Below, one piece after another: positions 33,592-45,100 of a stretch of DNA of 64,000 nucleotides. Under the pieces are notes generated by a model. It saw nothing but the letters and a program-made list of their open reading frames with translations. It had not been told where the DNA came from and searched no databases. Where the stretch lies: contig NC_090027.1 of the NCBI RefSeq assembly GCF_037176765.1, positions 4,040,430 to 4,104,429 on the forward strand, in the 5' to 3' direction. The DNA comes from Anolis sagrei. Lineage: Eukaryota > Chordata > Lepidosauria > Squamata > Anolidae. How positions within the stretch are numbered: position 1 is the stretch's first letter; each line of letters starts with the position of its first letter. The position numbers were made by a program, and so were the translations under genes.

Positions 33592-34680
33592 ATAAGGAGG
33601 CTGTCCAGGTCCTGAACCGGTCCCTGGCCGCTGTGACGGTCTGGATGAGGGCGAACAAATTGAAATTGAATCCAGACAAGACAGAGGTACTCCTGGTCAG
33701 TCACAAGGCCGAACAGGGCATAGGGTTACAGCCTGTGTTGGATGGGGCCGCACTCCCCCTGAAGACGCAGGTTCCCAGCTTGGGTGTGACCCTGGACTCA
33801 TCACTGAGCCTGGAACCCCAGGTTTCGGCGGTGACCAGGGGAGCATTTGCACAGCTAAAGCTTGTGCGCCAGCTGCGCCCATACCTTGGGAAGTCTGACT
33901 TGGCCACGGTAGTCCACGCTCTGGTTACATCCCGTTTAGACTACTGCAACGCTCTCTACGTGGGGTTGCCTTTGAAGACAGCTCGGAAGCTCCAACTAGT
34001 CCAACGCTCGGCAGCCATGATTTTAACAGGAGCGGAGTGCAGGGAGCATACAACCCCCCTGTTGCGCCAACTCCACTGGCTACCGATCTGCTACCGGGCT
34101 GAATTCAAAGTGCTGGCGTTGGCCTTGAAAGCCCCAAACGGTTCCGGCCCTAGCTACCTATCTGACCGCATCTCTGCCTATGAACCCACCAGGACTTTGA
34201 GATCTTCCGGGGAGACCCTGCTCTCGATCCCGCCTGCTTCTCAAGCTCGGCTGGCGGGGACGAGAGATAGGGCCTTCTCGGTGGTGGCTCCTCGGCTGTG
34301 GAACGCCCTTCCTACGGACATTAGACTAGCACCATCTCTAATGGTATTCCGCAAAAAGGTGAAGACCTGGATGTTTGTGCAGGCGTTTGAGTAATTTAGT
34401 GCAATCTGGTAATGGAACATAGGAATGGAACAATGGACGACGAATCTGGACTACGCTTGGATGAGGAGAAGATTGGGTACGGTTGTGTTTTGTAATAATT
34501 GTGCATTGTAATTGCTTATTGGTAATTTATGGATAATGTGTTAAGTCAATTGTTATATGTTGTATGGAACCACTGCTGTTTCTACTGTTTTTACTGTTTG
34601 TGAACCGCTGTGAGTCGCCTTCGGGCTTGAGATACAGCCGTATAGAAGCAAAGTAAGTAAGTAAGTAAATAAATAAATAA
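33592..34680 (+). mobile_element. L2-like LINE, 3' part with 253-codon open frame
   Basis: The frame 33633-34394 encodes [49 protein letters not shown] and [20 protein letters not shown]. This is the reverse-transcriptase thumb and C-terminal region of the family. The 3' UTR (CGCTGTGAGTCGCCTTCGGG) ends in an AAGT/AAAT tail. It has one uninterrupted frame for its length but is 5'-truncated. Confidence 0.85.
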
Positions 34681-34759
34681 TAATACTATTCTTCCCTCCA
34701 AGTATATTATTATTATTATATTATAGTATTATATTTTATTATTATTATTCTCTCCAGTA

Positions 34760-34793
<34 letters not shown>

Positions 34794-34924
34794 GAGAAAC
34801 TGCAAGTCGCTTCTGGTGTGAGAGAATTGGCCGTCTGCAAGGACGTTACCCGGATGTTTGGATGGCCAGCAAGTGGGTGATTCCGGCCTTGACATATTTA
34901 CATTGTCCGGCTCCTTTAAGAATG

Positions 34925-35074
34925 TGAAGGGGCGGGGCCGAGAGTCATGTTGGCGCGCAATATTCATAAGTAGGCGGGGCCAGTGCCGTTCTTTCTTTCC
35001 TCAGCGTCGCTGACGTCAGCACACCTAATTAGAATCCGTGGCGGGAAAGTGTTGGGCTTCCCTTTGGCGCCAAC
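34925..35074 (+). promoter_or_regulatory. GINS4: GINS4 promoter: GC boxes, CRE, E2F sites
   Basis: In about 150 bp upstream of the ATG there are two GC boxes (GGGGCGGGGCC near 34930 and GGCGGGGCC near 34973). There is also a perfect CRE (TGACGTCA, 35011-35018), an E2F-type GGCGGGAAA (35040-35048), and a near-perfect palindromic E2F site TTTGGCGCCAA (35063-35073) that abuts the start codon. The set fits a TATA-less, S-phase-regulated replication gene. Binding is inferred from motif match only. Confidence 0.75.
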
Positions 35075-35164
35075 ATGGCCGAGGCGGAGGAGGAAGCCGG
35101 GCTGGAGTCAGAGGGCGAGGAAGTGGTGCTCACCCCGGCCCAGCTCATCCAACACCTGGAGCAG
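35075..35164 (+). CDS. GINS4: GINS4 exon 1 (residues 1-30)
   Basis: ATG in CAACATGGCC. It encodes [16 protein letters not shown] then [14 protein letters not shown]. The donor GTGAGC follows. Confidence 0.95.
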
Positions 35165-35915
35165 GTGAGCCCAGGCGGCCCTTGGGGGAACTACAACTCC
35201 CAGGACACTTCCCCTTCAATTATGGCAGGCCCAGGACCCCCCTCCTCCAACCCAATCACCTCCCCAAATGTGGCCACTTTATTTGACTGTCTACCATGAG
35301 CTTCCTCATCAGTGGGACATGCTGTTTGGGAATACTACAACTCCCAGAATCCCCTCTCCCATCAGCATTTTTTTGAAACACACTGCAACTCCCACAATTC
35401 CCCATCCAACTCCCAGAATCCCTCCCATAACTTATTTAGATGGAGTAGAACTCTGTTTGGGAATACTACAACTCCCAGAATCCCCCCCATCAGCAATTTT
35501 TTTTGCCATAGATGTAGGAGAAACGTCAGGAGAGAATGCCTCTAGATCATGGGCATATAGCCCGAAAAAACCTACAACAACCCTATATTATGATTGTTGT
35601 TATTATTATTTTTGTTTGAATGGAATGCAATTCCCAAAAGCAACCCCTACCCCCAACAGCATGGCTGGTTATTTAGGCACACTACAACTCCCAGAATCCT
35701 TCCCACCGGTGTCTCTCATCATCTGGGCCATCTCCAAGGTTTTGCTGTCTCTTTCCAGGCTTGGATGAATGAGAAGTTTTCCCCTGAGCTGCTGGAGAGC
35801 AAGTCGGAAATCGTGGAGTGCGTCATTGAGCAGCTGGAGCACATGGTGAGAGAGATGACAAGGTTCATAAAAACACACAGGTGTAAATGGCCAGCTACGT
35901 TGCACCATATTATTA

Positions 35916-35958
<43 letters not shown>

Positions 35959-36377
35959 TAGCTGTATCCTGGCCATGTGTTGCTGTGGCCTAGTCTGGTG
36001 GAGCAGCTGTTGCAATCTATCCAGGCATATAGGCTTCCTCTTTCGTAAGAACATCTTTCCTGTGTTATTATTATTTACTAAATATAATTATATTTATTCA
36101 TATATATATATTCATCTCTTAAGTGAGACTATTTCCTATGCAAGTGTGGAGCTGCGGTCCCAATCTATCTGGACAAATAGCCTTCCTTTTTTGTAGCAAC
36201 GTCCTTCCTGTATTATTATTATTATTATAATTATTATTATTATTTACTAAATGCAATTATATTTCCTTGTATTTATATTCCTCTCTTAAGTGATATTTTT
36301 CTCCCATGCAAGTGTGGAGCTGCTGTCCCAATCTATCCGGGCAAATAGCCTTCCTCTTTTGTAGCAACATCCTTCCT

Positions 36378-36412
<35 letters not shown>

Positions 36413-36543
36413 TACTCAATTTAATTATATTTCCTTGTATTTATAGGCCTCTCTTAAGTGAGATTTCCTCCTATGCAAGTGTGGAACTGCTGTCCCAATT
36501 TATCCAGCAAATAGCCTTCCTCTTCTGTAGGAACGTCCTTCCT

Positions 36544-36575
<32 letters not shown>

Positions 36576-36706
36576 TACTAAATGTAATTCTATTTCCTTG
36601 TATTATATTCCTCTCTTAAGTGAGGTTTTCTCCTATGCAAGTGTGGAGCTGCTGTCCCAATCTATCCAGGCAAATAGGGTTCCTCTTTTGTAGCAACGTC
36701 CTTCCT

Positions 36707-36744
<38 letters not shown>

Positions 36745-36876
36745 TACTATATTTAATTATATTTCCTTGTATTTATATTCCTCTCTTAAGTGAGCGTTCT
36801 TCCTATGCAAGTGTGGAGCTGCTGTCCCAATCTATCCAGGCAAATAGGGTTCCTCTTTTGTAGCAACGTCCTTCCT

Positions 36877-36914
<38 letters not shown>

Positions 36915-37046
36915 TACTATATTTAATTATATTTCCTTGTATTTATATTCCTCTCTTAAGTGAGCGTTCTTCCTATGCAAGTGTGGAGCTGCTGTCCCAA
37001 TCTATCCAGGCAAATAGGGTTCCTCTTTTGTAGCAACGTCCTTCCT

Positions 37047-37090
<44 letters not shown>

Positions 37091-37556
37091 TACTATATTT
37101 AATTATATTTCCTTGTATTTATATTCCTCTCTTAAGTGAGCGTTCTTCCTATGCAAGTGTGGAGCTGCTGTCCCAATCTATCCAGGCAAATAGCCTTCCT
37201 TTTCTGTAGGAACGTCCTTCCTGTATCATTATTATTATTATTATTAGTGGTATTATTTACTCAATTTGATTATATTTCCTTGTATTTATATTCCTCTCCT
37301 CAGTGAGATTTTCTCCTATGCAAGTGTGGAGATGCTCTTGCAATCTATCCAGGCAAATAGGCTTCCTCTTTTGTTGCAATGTCCTTTCTGTATTATTATT
37401 ACTATTATTTACTAAATTTAATTATATTTCCTTGTATTTTTATTCCTCTCTTAAGTGAGATTTTCTCCTATGCAAGTGTGAAGCTGCTGTCCCAATCTCT
37501 CCGGGCAAATAGGCTTCCTCTTTTGTAAGAACATCCTTCCTATATTGTTATTATTA

Positions 37557-37588
<32 letters not shown>

Positions 37589-37871
37589 TACTAAACTTAA
37601 TTATATTTCCTTGTATTTACATTAATCTCTTAAGTGAGATTTCCTCCTATGCAAGTGTGGAGTTGCTGTCCCAATCTATCTGGGCAAATAGCCTTTTTCT
37701 TTTGTAGCAATGTCCTTCCTATATTATTATTGTTATTATTATTATTATTTACTAAATTTTTCTTGTATTTATATTCCTCTCTTAAGTGAGATTTTCTCCT
37801 ATGCAAGTGTGAGATGCTGTCCCAATCTATCCGGGCAAATAGGCTTCCTCTTTTGTAGGAACGTCCTTCCT

Positions 37872-37903
<32 letters not shown>

Positions 37904-38034
37904 TACTAAATGTAATTCTATTTCCTTGTATTATATTCCTCTCTTACGTGAGGTTTTCTCCTATGCAAGTGTGGAGCTGCTATCCCAATCTATCCAGGCA
38001 AATAGGGTTCCTCTTTTGTAGCAACGTCCTTGCT

Positions 38035-38081
<47 letters not shown>

Positions 38082-40781
38082 CTCAATTTGATTATATTTC
38101 CTTGTATTTATATTCCTCTCTTAAGTGAGATTTCCTCCTATGCAAGTGTGAAGCTGCTGTCCCAATCTATCCTGGCAAATAGGGTTCCTCTTTTGTAGCA
38201 ATGTCCTTCCTGTATTATTGTTATTGTTATTGTTATTATTGTTATTATTTACTCAATTTGATTATATTTCCTTGTATTTATATTCCTCTCCTCAGTGAGA
38301 TTTCTCCTATGCAAGTGTGGAGCTGCTCTTGCAATCTCTCCGGGCAAATAGTTCTTCCTCCCGGGTCAGGATGTCCTTCCTGCCTTTGCAAAACCCCTTT
38401 GCTGTGTGTCTTTGCAGGAGGAGAACCTGAAGCGCACCAAAGGAGGGGACCTGAAGGCCAGCATCCACCGCATGGAAGTGGAGAGGATCCGCTACGTCCT
38501 CAGCAGCTATCTGCGCAGTCGGATCCGAAAGGTCTTTCCGTCATGTATTTCCTTCGTTGCCGTCCTTTGTCTCTAGGCCATCTTTCTGCCCTCATATGGA
38601 TGCCTTTGTGGTTCTGTATCATATCTATATCAGTGTTGTTGGGCAAGTGGGCTTATTAGCAAAAGACCCTCCTCATAAATGCGGAGCAGAGTGATCTGTC
38701 GTATCAGAGTCACCTCTGACTTTAAACACCACACGAGCTGGGAAAAATCAGCAAGCAGTTTATTGAGAATATAAAAATCGAAAACATGCAAATGTGAGTA
38801 GATCAATAGGTACCCCTCCAGTGGAAAGGTAACTGCGCTCCATGCAGTCATGCCAGCCACATGACCTTGGAGGAGTCTATGGACAATGCCGGCTCTTCGG
38901 CTTAGAAATGGCGACGAGCACCAGAGTTATTATAGAACCCTAAACTGGAAGAGACCCCAAAGGCCATCCAGGGGCTACCCTCTGCTATGTGGGAACACAC
39001 AATCAAAGCACTCCTGAGAGATAGCCATCATCCTCTGCTTAAAATTCCACCATCCCATTGTTTAGTGAACGGTCACTTTGGAAATGTGGATACTCCTAAC
39101 GTCTGTGTTGATGCACCCAGTGCTCTTCGCTCTTCTTCCCCCTTCACCCGATGATGCCTCGCCCTTCTTCTCCTCTTTATTTTCTCTTTAGATTGAGAAA
39201 TATTTCCCGCACGTCCTGGAAAAAGAGAAGACCCGGACGGAGGGAGAGCCTTCCATCCTCTCTCCAGAAGAGTTTGCTTTCGCCAAAGAGTGAGTGAATG
39301 GAGACTCGTTCGTTTTGATCAGCGTTTCTCAACCTGTGCTTCAAGACCCCTGGGGTCCTCCGCTCTGATTGGCCAGCCTCTCAGCCAAGAGGGGGGGGGG
39401 GCTGTTTCTGAGAATCCAAGCCGGGGGGGGGGGTGAGCAATCATGCTCGGCGCATGGTAGCGTGGTACACATGTGTGGGCGAGGGAGAGCAGGCGAGGTT
39501 GGAGGGAGGCTCACATCAGCTGGGGCATTCTGTGTGGGAAATTTGGTCCAATTCTATCATCGGTGGGGTTCAGAATAGTTTGATTGTAGGTGAACTATAA
39601 ATCCCAGCAACTACAACTCCCAAATGTCAAGGTTTATTTTCCCCAAACTGCGCCAGTGTTCACACTTGGGCATACTGAGTATTGGTGCCAATTTTGGTCC
39701 AGATCCATCATTGTTTGAGTCCACAGTGCTCTCTGGATGTAGGTGAACTACAACTCCCAAACTCAAACCCATCCAATATTTTCTGTCGGCCATGGGAGTT
39801 CTGTGTGCCAAGTTTGGCCCAATTCCATCATTAATGGAGTTCAGAATGTTCTTTGATTGTAGGTGAACTATAAATCCCAGCAACTACAACTCCCAAATGT
39901 CAAGATTCTATTTCCCCAAACTCCACCAGTGTTTACATTTGGGCATATTGAGTATTCTTGTAGAGTTTGGTCCAGATCCATCATTGTTTGAGTCCACAGT
40001 GATCTTGGGATGTAGGTGTACTACAACTCCAAAATGAAAGGACACTGTCCACCAAACCCTTCCAGTGTTATCTGTGGGCCGTGGGAGTTTTGTGTGCCAA
40101 GTTTGGTTCAATTATATCATTGGTGGAGTTCAAAATGCTCTGTGGTTGTAGGGGAACTATAAATCCCAGCAACTGCAACTCCCAAATGTCAGGGTCTATT
40201 TCCCCCAAACTCCTCCAGTGTTCACATTGGAGCATATTGAGTGTCTGTGCCAAGTTTGGTCCAGATCCATCCTTGTCTTAGTCCACAGTGCTTCTCTGCA
40301 TGTACATGAACTACAACTCCCCAATGTGAAGGTCAATGCCCACCAAACCCTTCCAGTATTTTCTGTGGGCCATGGGAGTTACATCATTGGTGGAGTTCAA
40401 AATGCTCTGTGGTTGTAGGAGAACTATAAACCCCAGCAACTACAACTCTCAGATGTCAAGGTTTGGGTCAATTCCATTGTTGGTGGAGTTCAAAATGCTC
40501 TGTGGTTGTAGGGGAACTCTTAATCACAGCAACTACAACTCCCAAAGGACAAAATCCCTGAAACAGACCTAAGAAACAAATGCTGGAAGTTGTAGTTTCA
40601 CAAGCGCTTTGCCCTTCTCTGTCAAGGAGGTGCCTCACCAAACTATTAACTCCCAAGATTCAATAGCCTTGAGACATGGATGCTAAAGTGGTGTCAAATT
40701 GAATTAATTCTGCAGTGTAGATACACCCTCAAAAAGACTCCTTGAAGGCAACGATGGTCTTCCTGTCTTTCCTTCCTTCCT

Positions 40782-40829
<48 letters not shown>

Positions 40830-41078
40830 TCCAGGTACATGGCCAACACAGAGGCCCACCTCAAAAACGTGGCTCTGAAGCACATGCCTCCAAACCTACA
40901 GAAGGTGGACCTCCTCAAAATAGGTAAGGAAGGCTTGCTTGTGTAGTTATTGTTGTTGTTGTTGTTGCTGTTGTTGGACCTCCTCAAAATAGGTAAGGAA
41001 GGCTTGCTTGTGTAGTTGTTGTTGTTGTTGTTGTTGTTGGACCTCCTCAAAATAGGTAAGGAAGGCTTGCTTGTGTAG

Positions 41079-41113
<35 letters not shown>

Positions 41114-41450
41114 GGACCTCCTCAAAATAGGTAAGGAAGGCTTGCTTGTGTAGTAGTAGTAGTTGTTGTTGTTGGACCTCCTCAAAATAGGTAAGGAAGG
41201 CTTGCTTGTGTAGTAGTAGTAGTTGTTGTTGTTGGACCTCCTCAAAATAGGTAAGGAAGGCTTGCTTGTGTAGTTGTTGTTGTTGTTGTTATTATTAGCT
41301 GTAACTGCCACATGTTGCTGTGACCAATCTTCCATCCCTCTTTCTCTCCTTTCTTCCCCTTTTTTCTTTCCTGCTCTCCTTCCTTCCTTCTTTCTTTCCT
41401 TCTCTTCCTCTTCCCTTCCTTCCCCCTTTCCTTCCCCCTTTCTTTTCTCT

Positions 41451-41497
<47 letters not shown>

Positions 41498-41823
41498 CTC
41501 CTTTCCTTTTTCTTTCCTTCTCTCCTTCCTTCTTTCCTTCTCTTCCTTTCCTTCCCCCTTTCCTTTCCTTCCCACTATCTCTTCTTTCTTTCTCTCTTTC
41601 TCTTTATTCTTTCCTTTACCCCTTCCCTTTTTTTCTTTCCTTCCTTCCCTCCTTCCTTCTTCCCTTCCTTCCCCCCTTTTCTTTCCTTCCCACTATCTCT
41701 TCTTTCTTTATCTCTTTCCCTTTATTCTTTCCTTCACCCCTTCCCTTTTTTCTTTCCTTCCTTCTTCCTTCCTTCTTTCCTTCTCTTCCTCTTCCCTTCC
41801 TTCCCCCTTTCCTTCCCACTTTC

Positions 41824-41866
<43 letters not shown>

Positions 41867-42084
41867 CTCCTTCCCGTTTTTCTTTCCTTCTCTCCTTCTT
41901 TCTTTCCTTCTCTTCTTCTTCCCTTCCTTCCCCCCTTTCTTTCCTTCCCACTATCTCTTCTTTCTTTCTCTCCTTCCCTTTATTCTTTCCTTCACTCCTT
42001 CCCTTTTTTCTTTCCTTCTCTCCTTCCTTCTTTCCTTCTCTTCTTCTTCCCTTCCTTCCCCCCTTTTCTTTCCTTCCCACTTTC

Positions 42085-42126
<42 letters not shown>

Positions 42127-45100
42127 CTTCTTCCCTTTTTCTTTCCTTCTCTCCTTCCTTCTCTCCTTCTCTTCCTCTTCCCTTCCTTCCCCCTTTTCTT
42201 TCCTTCCCACTTTCTCTTCTTTCTTTCTTCCTTTCTTATTCTCTTTTTCCCTTTTTTCTTTCCTTCTCTCCTTCCTTCTTTTCTTCACTTCCTCTTCCCT
42301 TCCTTCCCCCTTTTCTTTCCTTCCCACTTTCTCTTCTTTCTTTCTCTCCTTCCCTTTTTTCTTTCCTTCTCTCCTTCCTTCCTTCCTTCCTTCCTTCCTT
42401 CCTTCCTTCCTTCCTTCCTTCTCTTCGTCTTCCTTTCCTCTCCCCCTTTTCTTTCTCTTCCTCTTCCTCCCCTTTCTTCCTTCTCTACCTATTCTTGGAC
42501 TGCAACTCCCAGCAGTCCTCCTGATTGATCTACCTACCTACCTATCTATCTCCATCTAATCTATCTACCTGGAGGATTATTGGGAGTTGCAGTCCAGGAA
42601 TAGGAAATTGGGAATATGCCGGGATTGGGATGCTCTCAAAGAAATCCAAGGAGAAGAAGGCTTGCATCTTGGAAGCAGTGCATTTGGAGCATCTTACTCT
42701 CCTAAAGGGCCTGGTCTAGGAGATGCTGGGAGATATAGTCCGGAAGAGAGTGTGGGTATGCTACTGTGTGTTTTGTTTGCCAGGGGGAGTCGTTTTTGCA
42801 CATGTGCTGTAGCGTATTTTAGCCTTTTTGGCTTTTTAAGTCCATTCTGCTTTGTTTTCCAGTGTTTTGATGAGTGATGGTCACTCGTTGGCCTGAGAGG
42901 TGTCTTGTGTTCAAATTTGGTGTCCATTCGCCCAGTGGTTTTTGAGTTATGTTCATCCCACAAAAGAACATTACATTTTTATTTATATAGAAACTAGCCA
43001 TCCCCTGTCACACATTGCTGTGGCTCAGTCTGTATATGTGTTTTTGTGTGTATATGTGTGTGTTTATTTGTGTGTTTATTTGTCCCCCTCGATGGACTGT
43101 CACCTTGTCGTGGTGAGGGGGCTTGCGCGTTCCGATGAACCTGTGGGCACAACAACTGGAGTCGTGCACTCCCAGGAGTGGCTGCGGGGGAGGTTCCAGA
43201 CCAAGCACAGTCCGAAGACCCAAAGACCTCAACGGCGGAGCAGGCGGAGGATAACATGGTACATGTTACAACGGCTGCGAAGGCGGAAGAAGGCTGCAAC
43301 AGACTGAGAAGCCACGGTCATTGTGTTAAACTACATCACCAGTGGAACCTCACTCTGTGAAGTCTGTGTGTTGATCAGTTGTGCACTGACCTCCACACAT
43401 TAAAAAAACCCACGCACAGGCGTCTTCCAAGAAAATAAAAACAAACCAACCAAAGTCCCATGGCGATCAGCGAGTGGCGACGGGGGCAGGACCGTGAAAT
43501 CTGGAAGCCCCTAGTCACAGACTGGCACATGGGCGGTGGGTACGGACTCAGTCGTTCTACCTCAAGGTCCGAGGCAGTTGAGTAGTTCGGCAGCTGTATC
43601 CGCGACTGAGCAGCCCTTTTGAGGACCCACTCTGCTCACCCCACACGGGGAGGGGGCTAGAAAAGGTGCCCTAAACATAGTCCGCCTCACTTATCCCTGA
43701 CTGGACTGCCGCGTCCAGTGGGGTCACCACCCTGCGGCCAAAAAAGGAAAATGAACTTCGGTACGTGGAACGTACGGACTCTGATGGACAACAGTGGCAG
43801 TGAACGCCCCGAACGCAGAACTGCCATCATTGCAAGGGAGCTGGGACGCTTCAACATCGACATAGCAGCCCTTCAGGAGACCCGGAGAGCAGGAGAGGGA
43901 CAGCTGAAGGAAGAAAAAGGAGGCTACACCTTCTTCTGGAAGGGACTGCCCGAAGAAGACAAAAGACTGCACGGAGTTGGCTTTGCTATCAGGAATGATC
44001 TGGTGAAACATCTGACTGAAGCACCTACTGGCATCAACGAACGTCTCTCAACCCTCCGAATCGATCTTGCAAAAAACCAACGGGCAACCATCATAAGTGC
44101 CTATGCACCAACACTAGATGCTGACGAAGACATCAAGGAGAAATTCTACTGTCAGCTGGACACCGTCCTATCGGGGATACCTAAGGAGGACAAAATCATC
44201 CTCCTGGGGGACTTCAATGCAAGAGTCGGGCGAGACTTCGACCTGTGGCCAGGGACCATCGGAAAAGACGGGGTTGGAAACAGCAACTCAAATGGCATCC
44301 TGCTTCTCACCAAATGTGCGGAGCACAACCTTGTCATCACCAACACGCTCTTCCGCCAGAAAAACAAGTTCAAGACATCATGGAAGCACCCCCGGTCAAA
44401 GCACTGGCACCTCTTAGACTATGTAATAACACGCACCAGAGACCGCTGTGACGTGCTCCTCACAAGAGCCATGACAGGTGCTGATGACTGCTGGACCGAC
44501 CACAGGCTAATTCGATCCTCGATGGCTATCAAGATCGCTCCCAAGCGCAGACTCCAAGGAAGGAAGGCAAGGCGCAAAATGAACACCCAAGCCCTTCAGG
44601 AGCCCTCCAGACGAGCCCATCTCCAAACAGCACTCAAGAACCATCTACCCACAGTACACCCCGAAAATGTTGAGGAACATTGGAACAAACTGAAGACCTC
44701 CATCATCCAAGCCTGCGAAGAAACTATTGGATACCAAGCCAAGAAACATCAAGACTGGTTTGATGAAAATGACATCGAGATCCAACAGCTAATTGACAAG
44801 AAAAGGAAAGCCTTCCAAGCATGGCAGAGAGACATCAACTGTGCTGCTAAGAAAAAGATCTATGCCAGTGCAAAAGCTGAGGTCCAAAGAAGGACAAGAG
44901 AACTCAAGAACATCTGGTGGACAAAGAAGGCCGAAGAAATCCAACACCTGGCAGATACCCACGATGCTCAGGGATTTTTCAAAGCCACAAAGGTCATCTA
45001 TGGGCCAAGAAACCATGGCATACAGCCTCTACGCTCATCAGATGGAACCAAACTCCTGAAGGACCAAAACTCAATTGCACTACGTTGGAAAGAACACTAC

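Noticed and set aside
36060-38395. Regularly spaced repeats that could suggest a CRISPR array
   Set aside because: The units are contiguous satellite copies without unique spacers, in a vertebrate intron.
41274-42528. 400-416 codon frames in GINS4 intron 5
   Set aside because: Pyrimidine array, overlapping frames of equal length and no conserved motif.
43083-43380. Hammerhead ribozyme at the LINE 5' end (GATGAAC near 43134)
   Set aside because: The CUGANGA and GAAA boxes are missing. The HDV-like arrangement fits far better.
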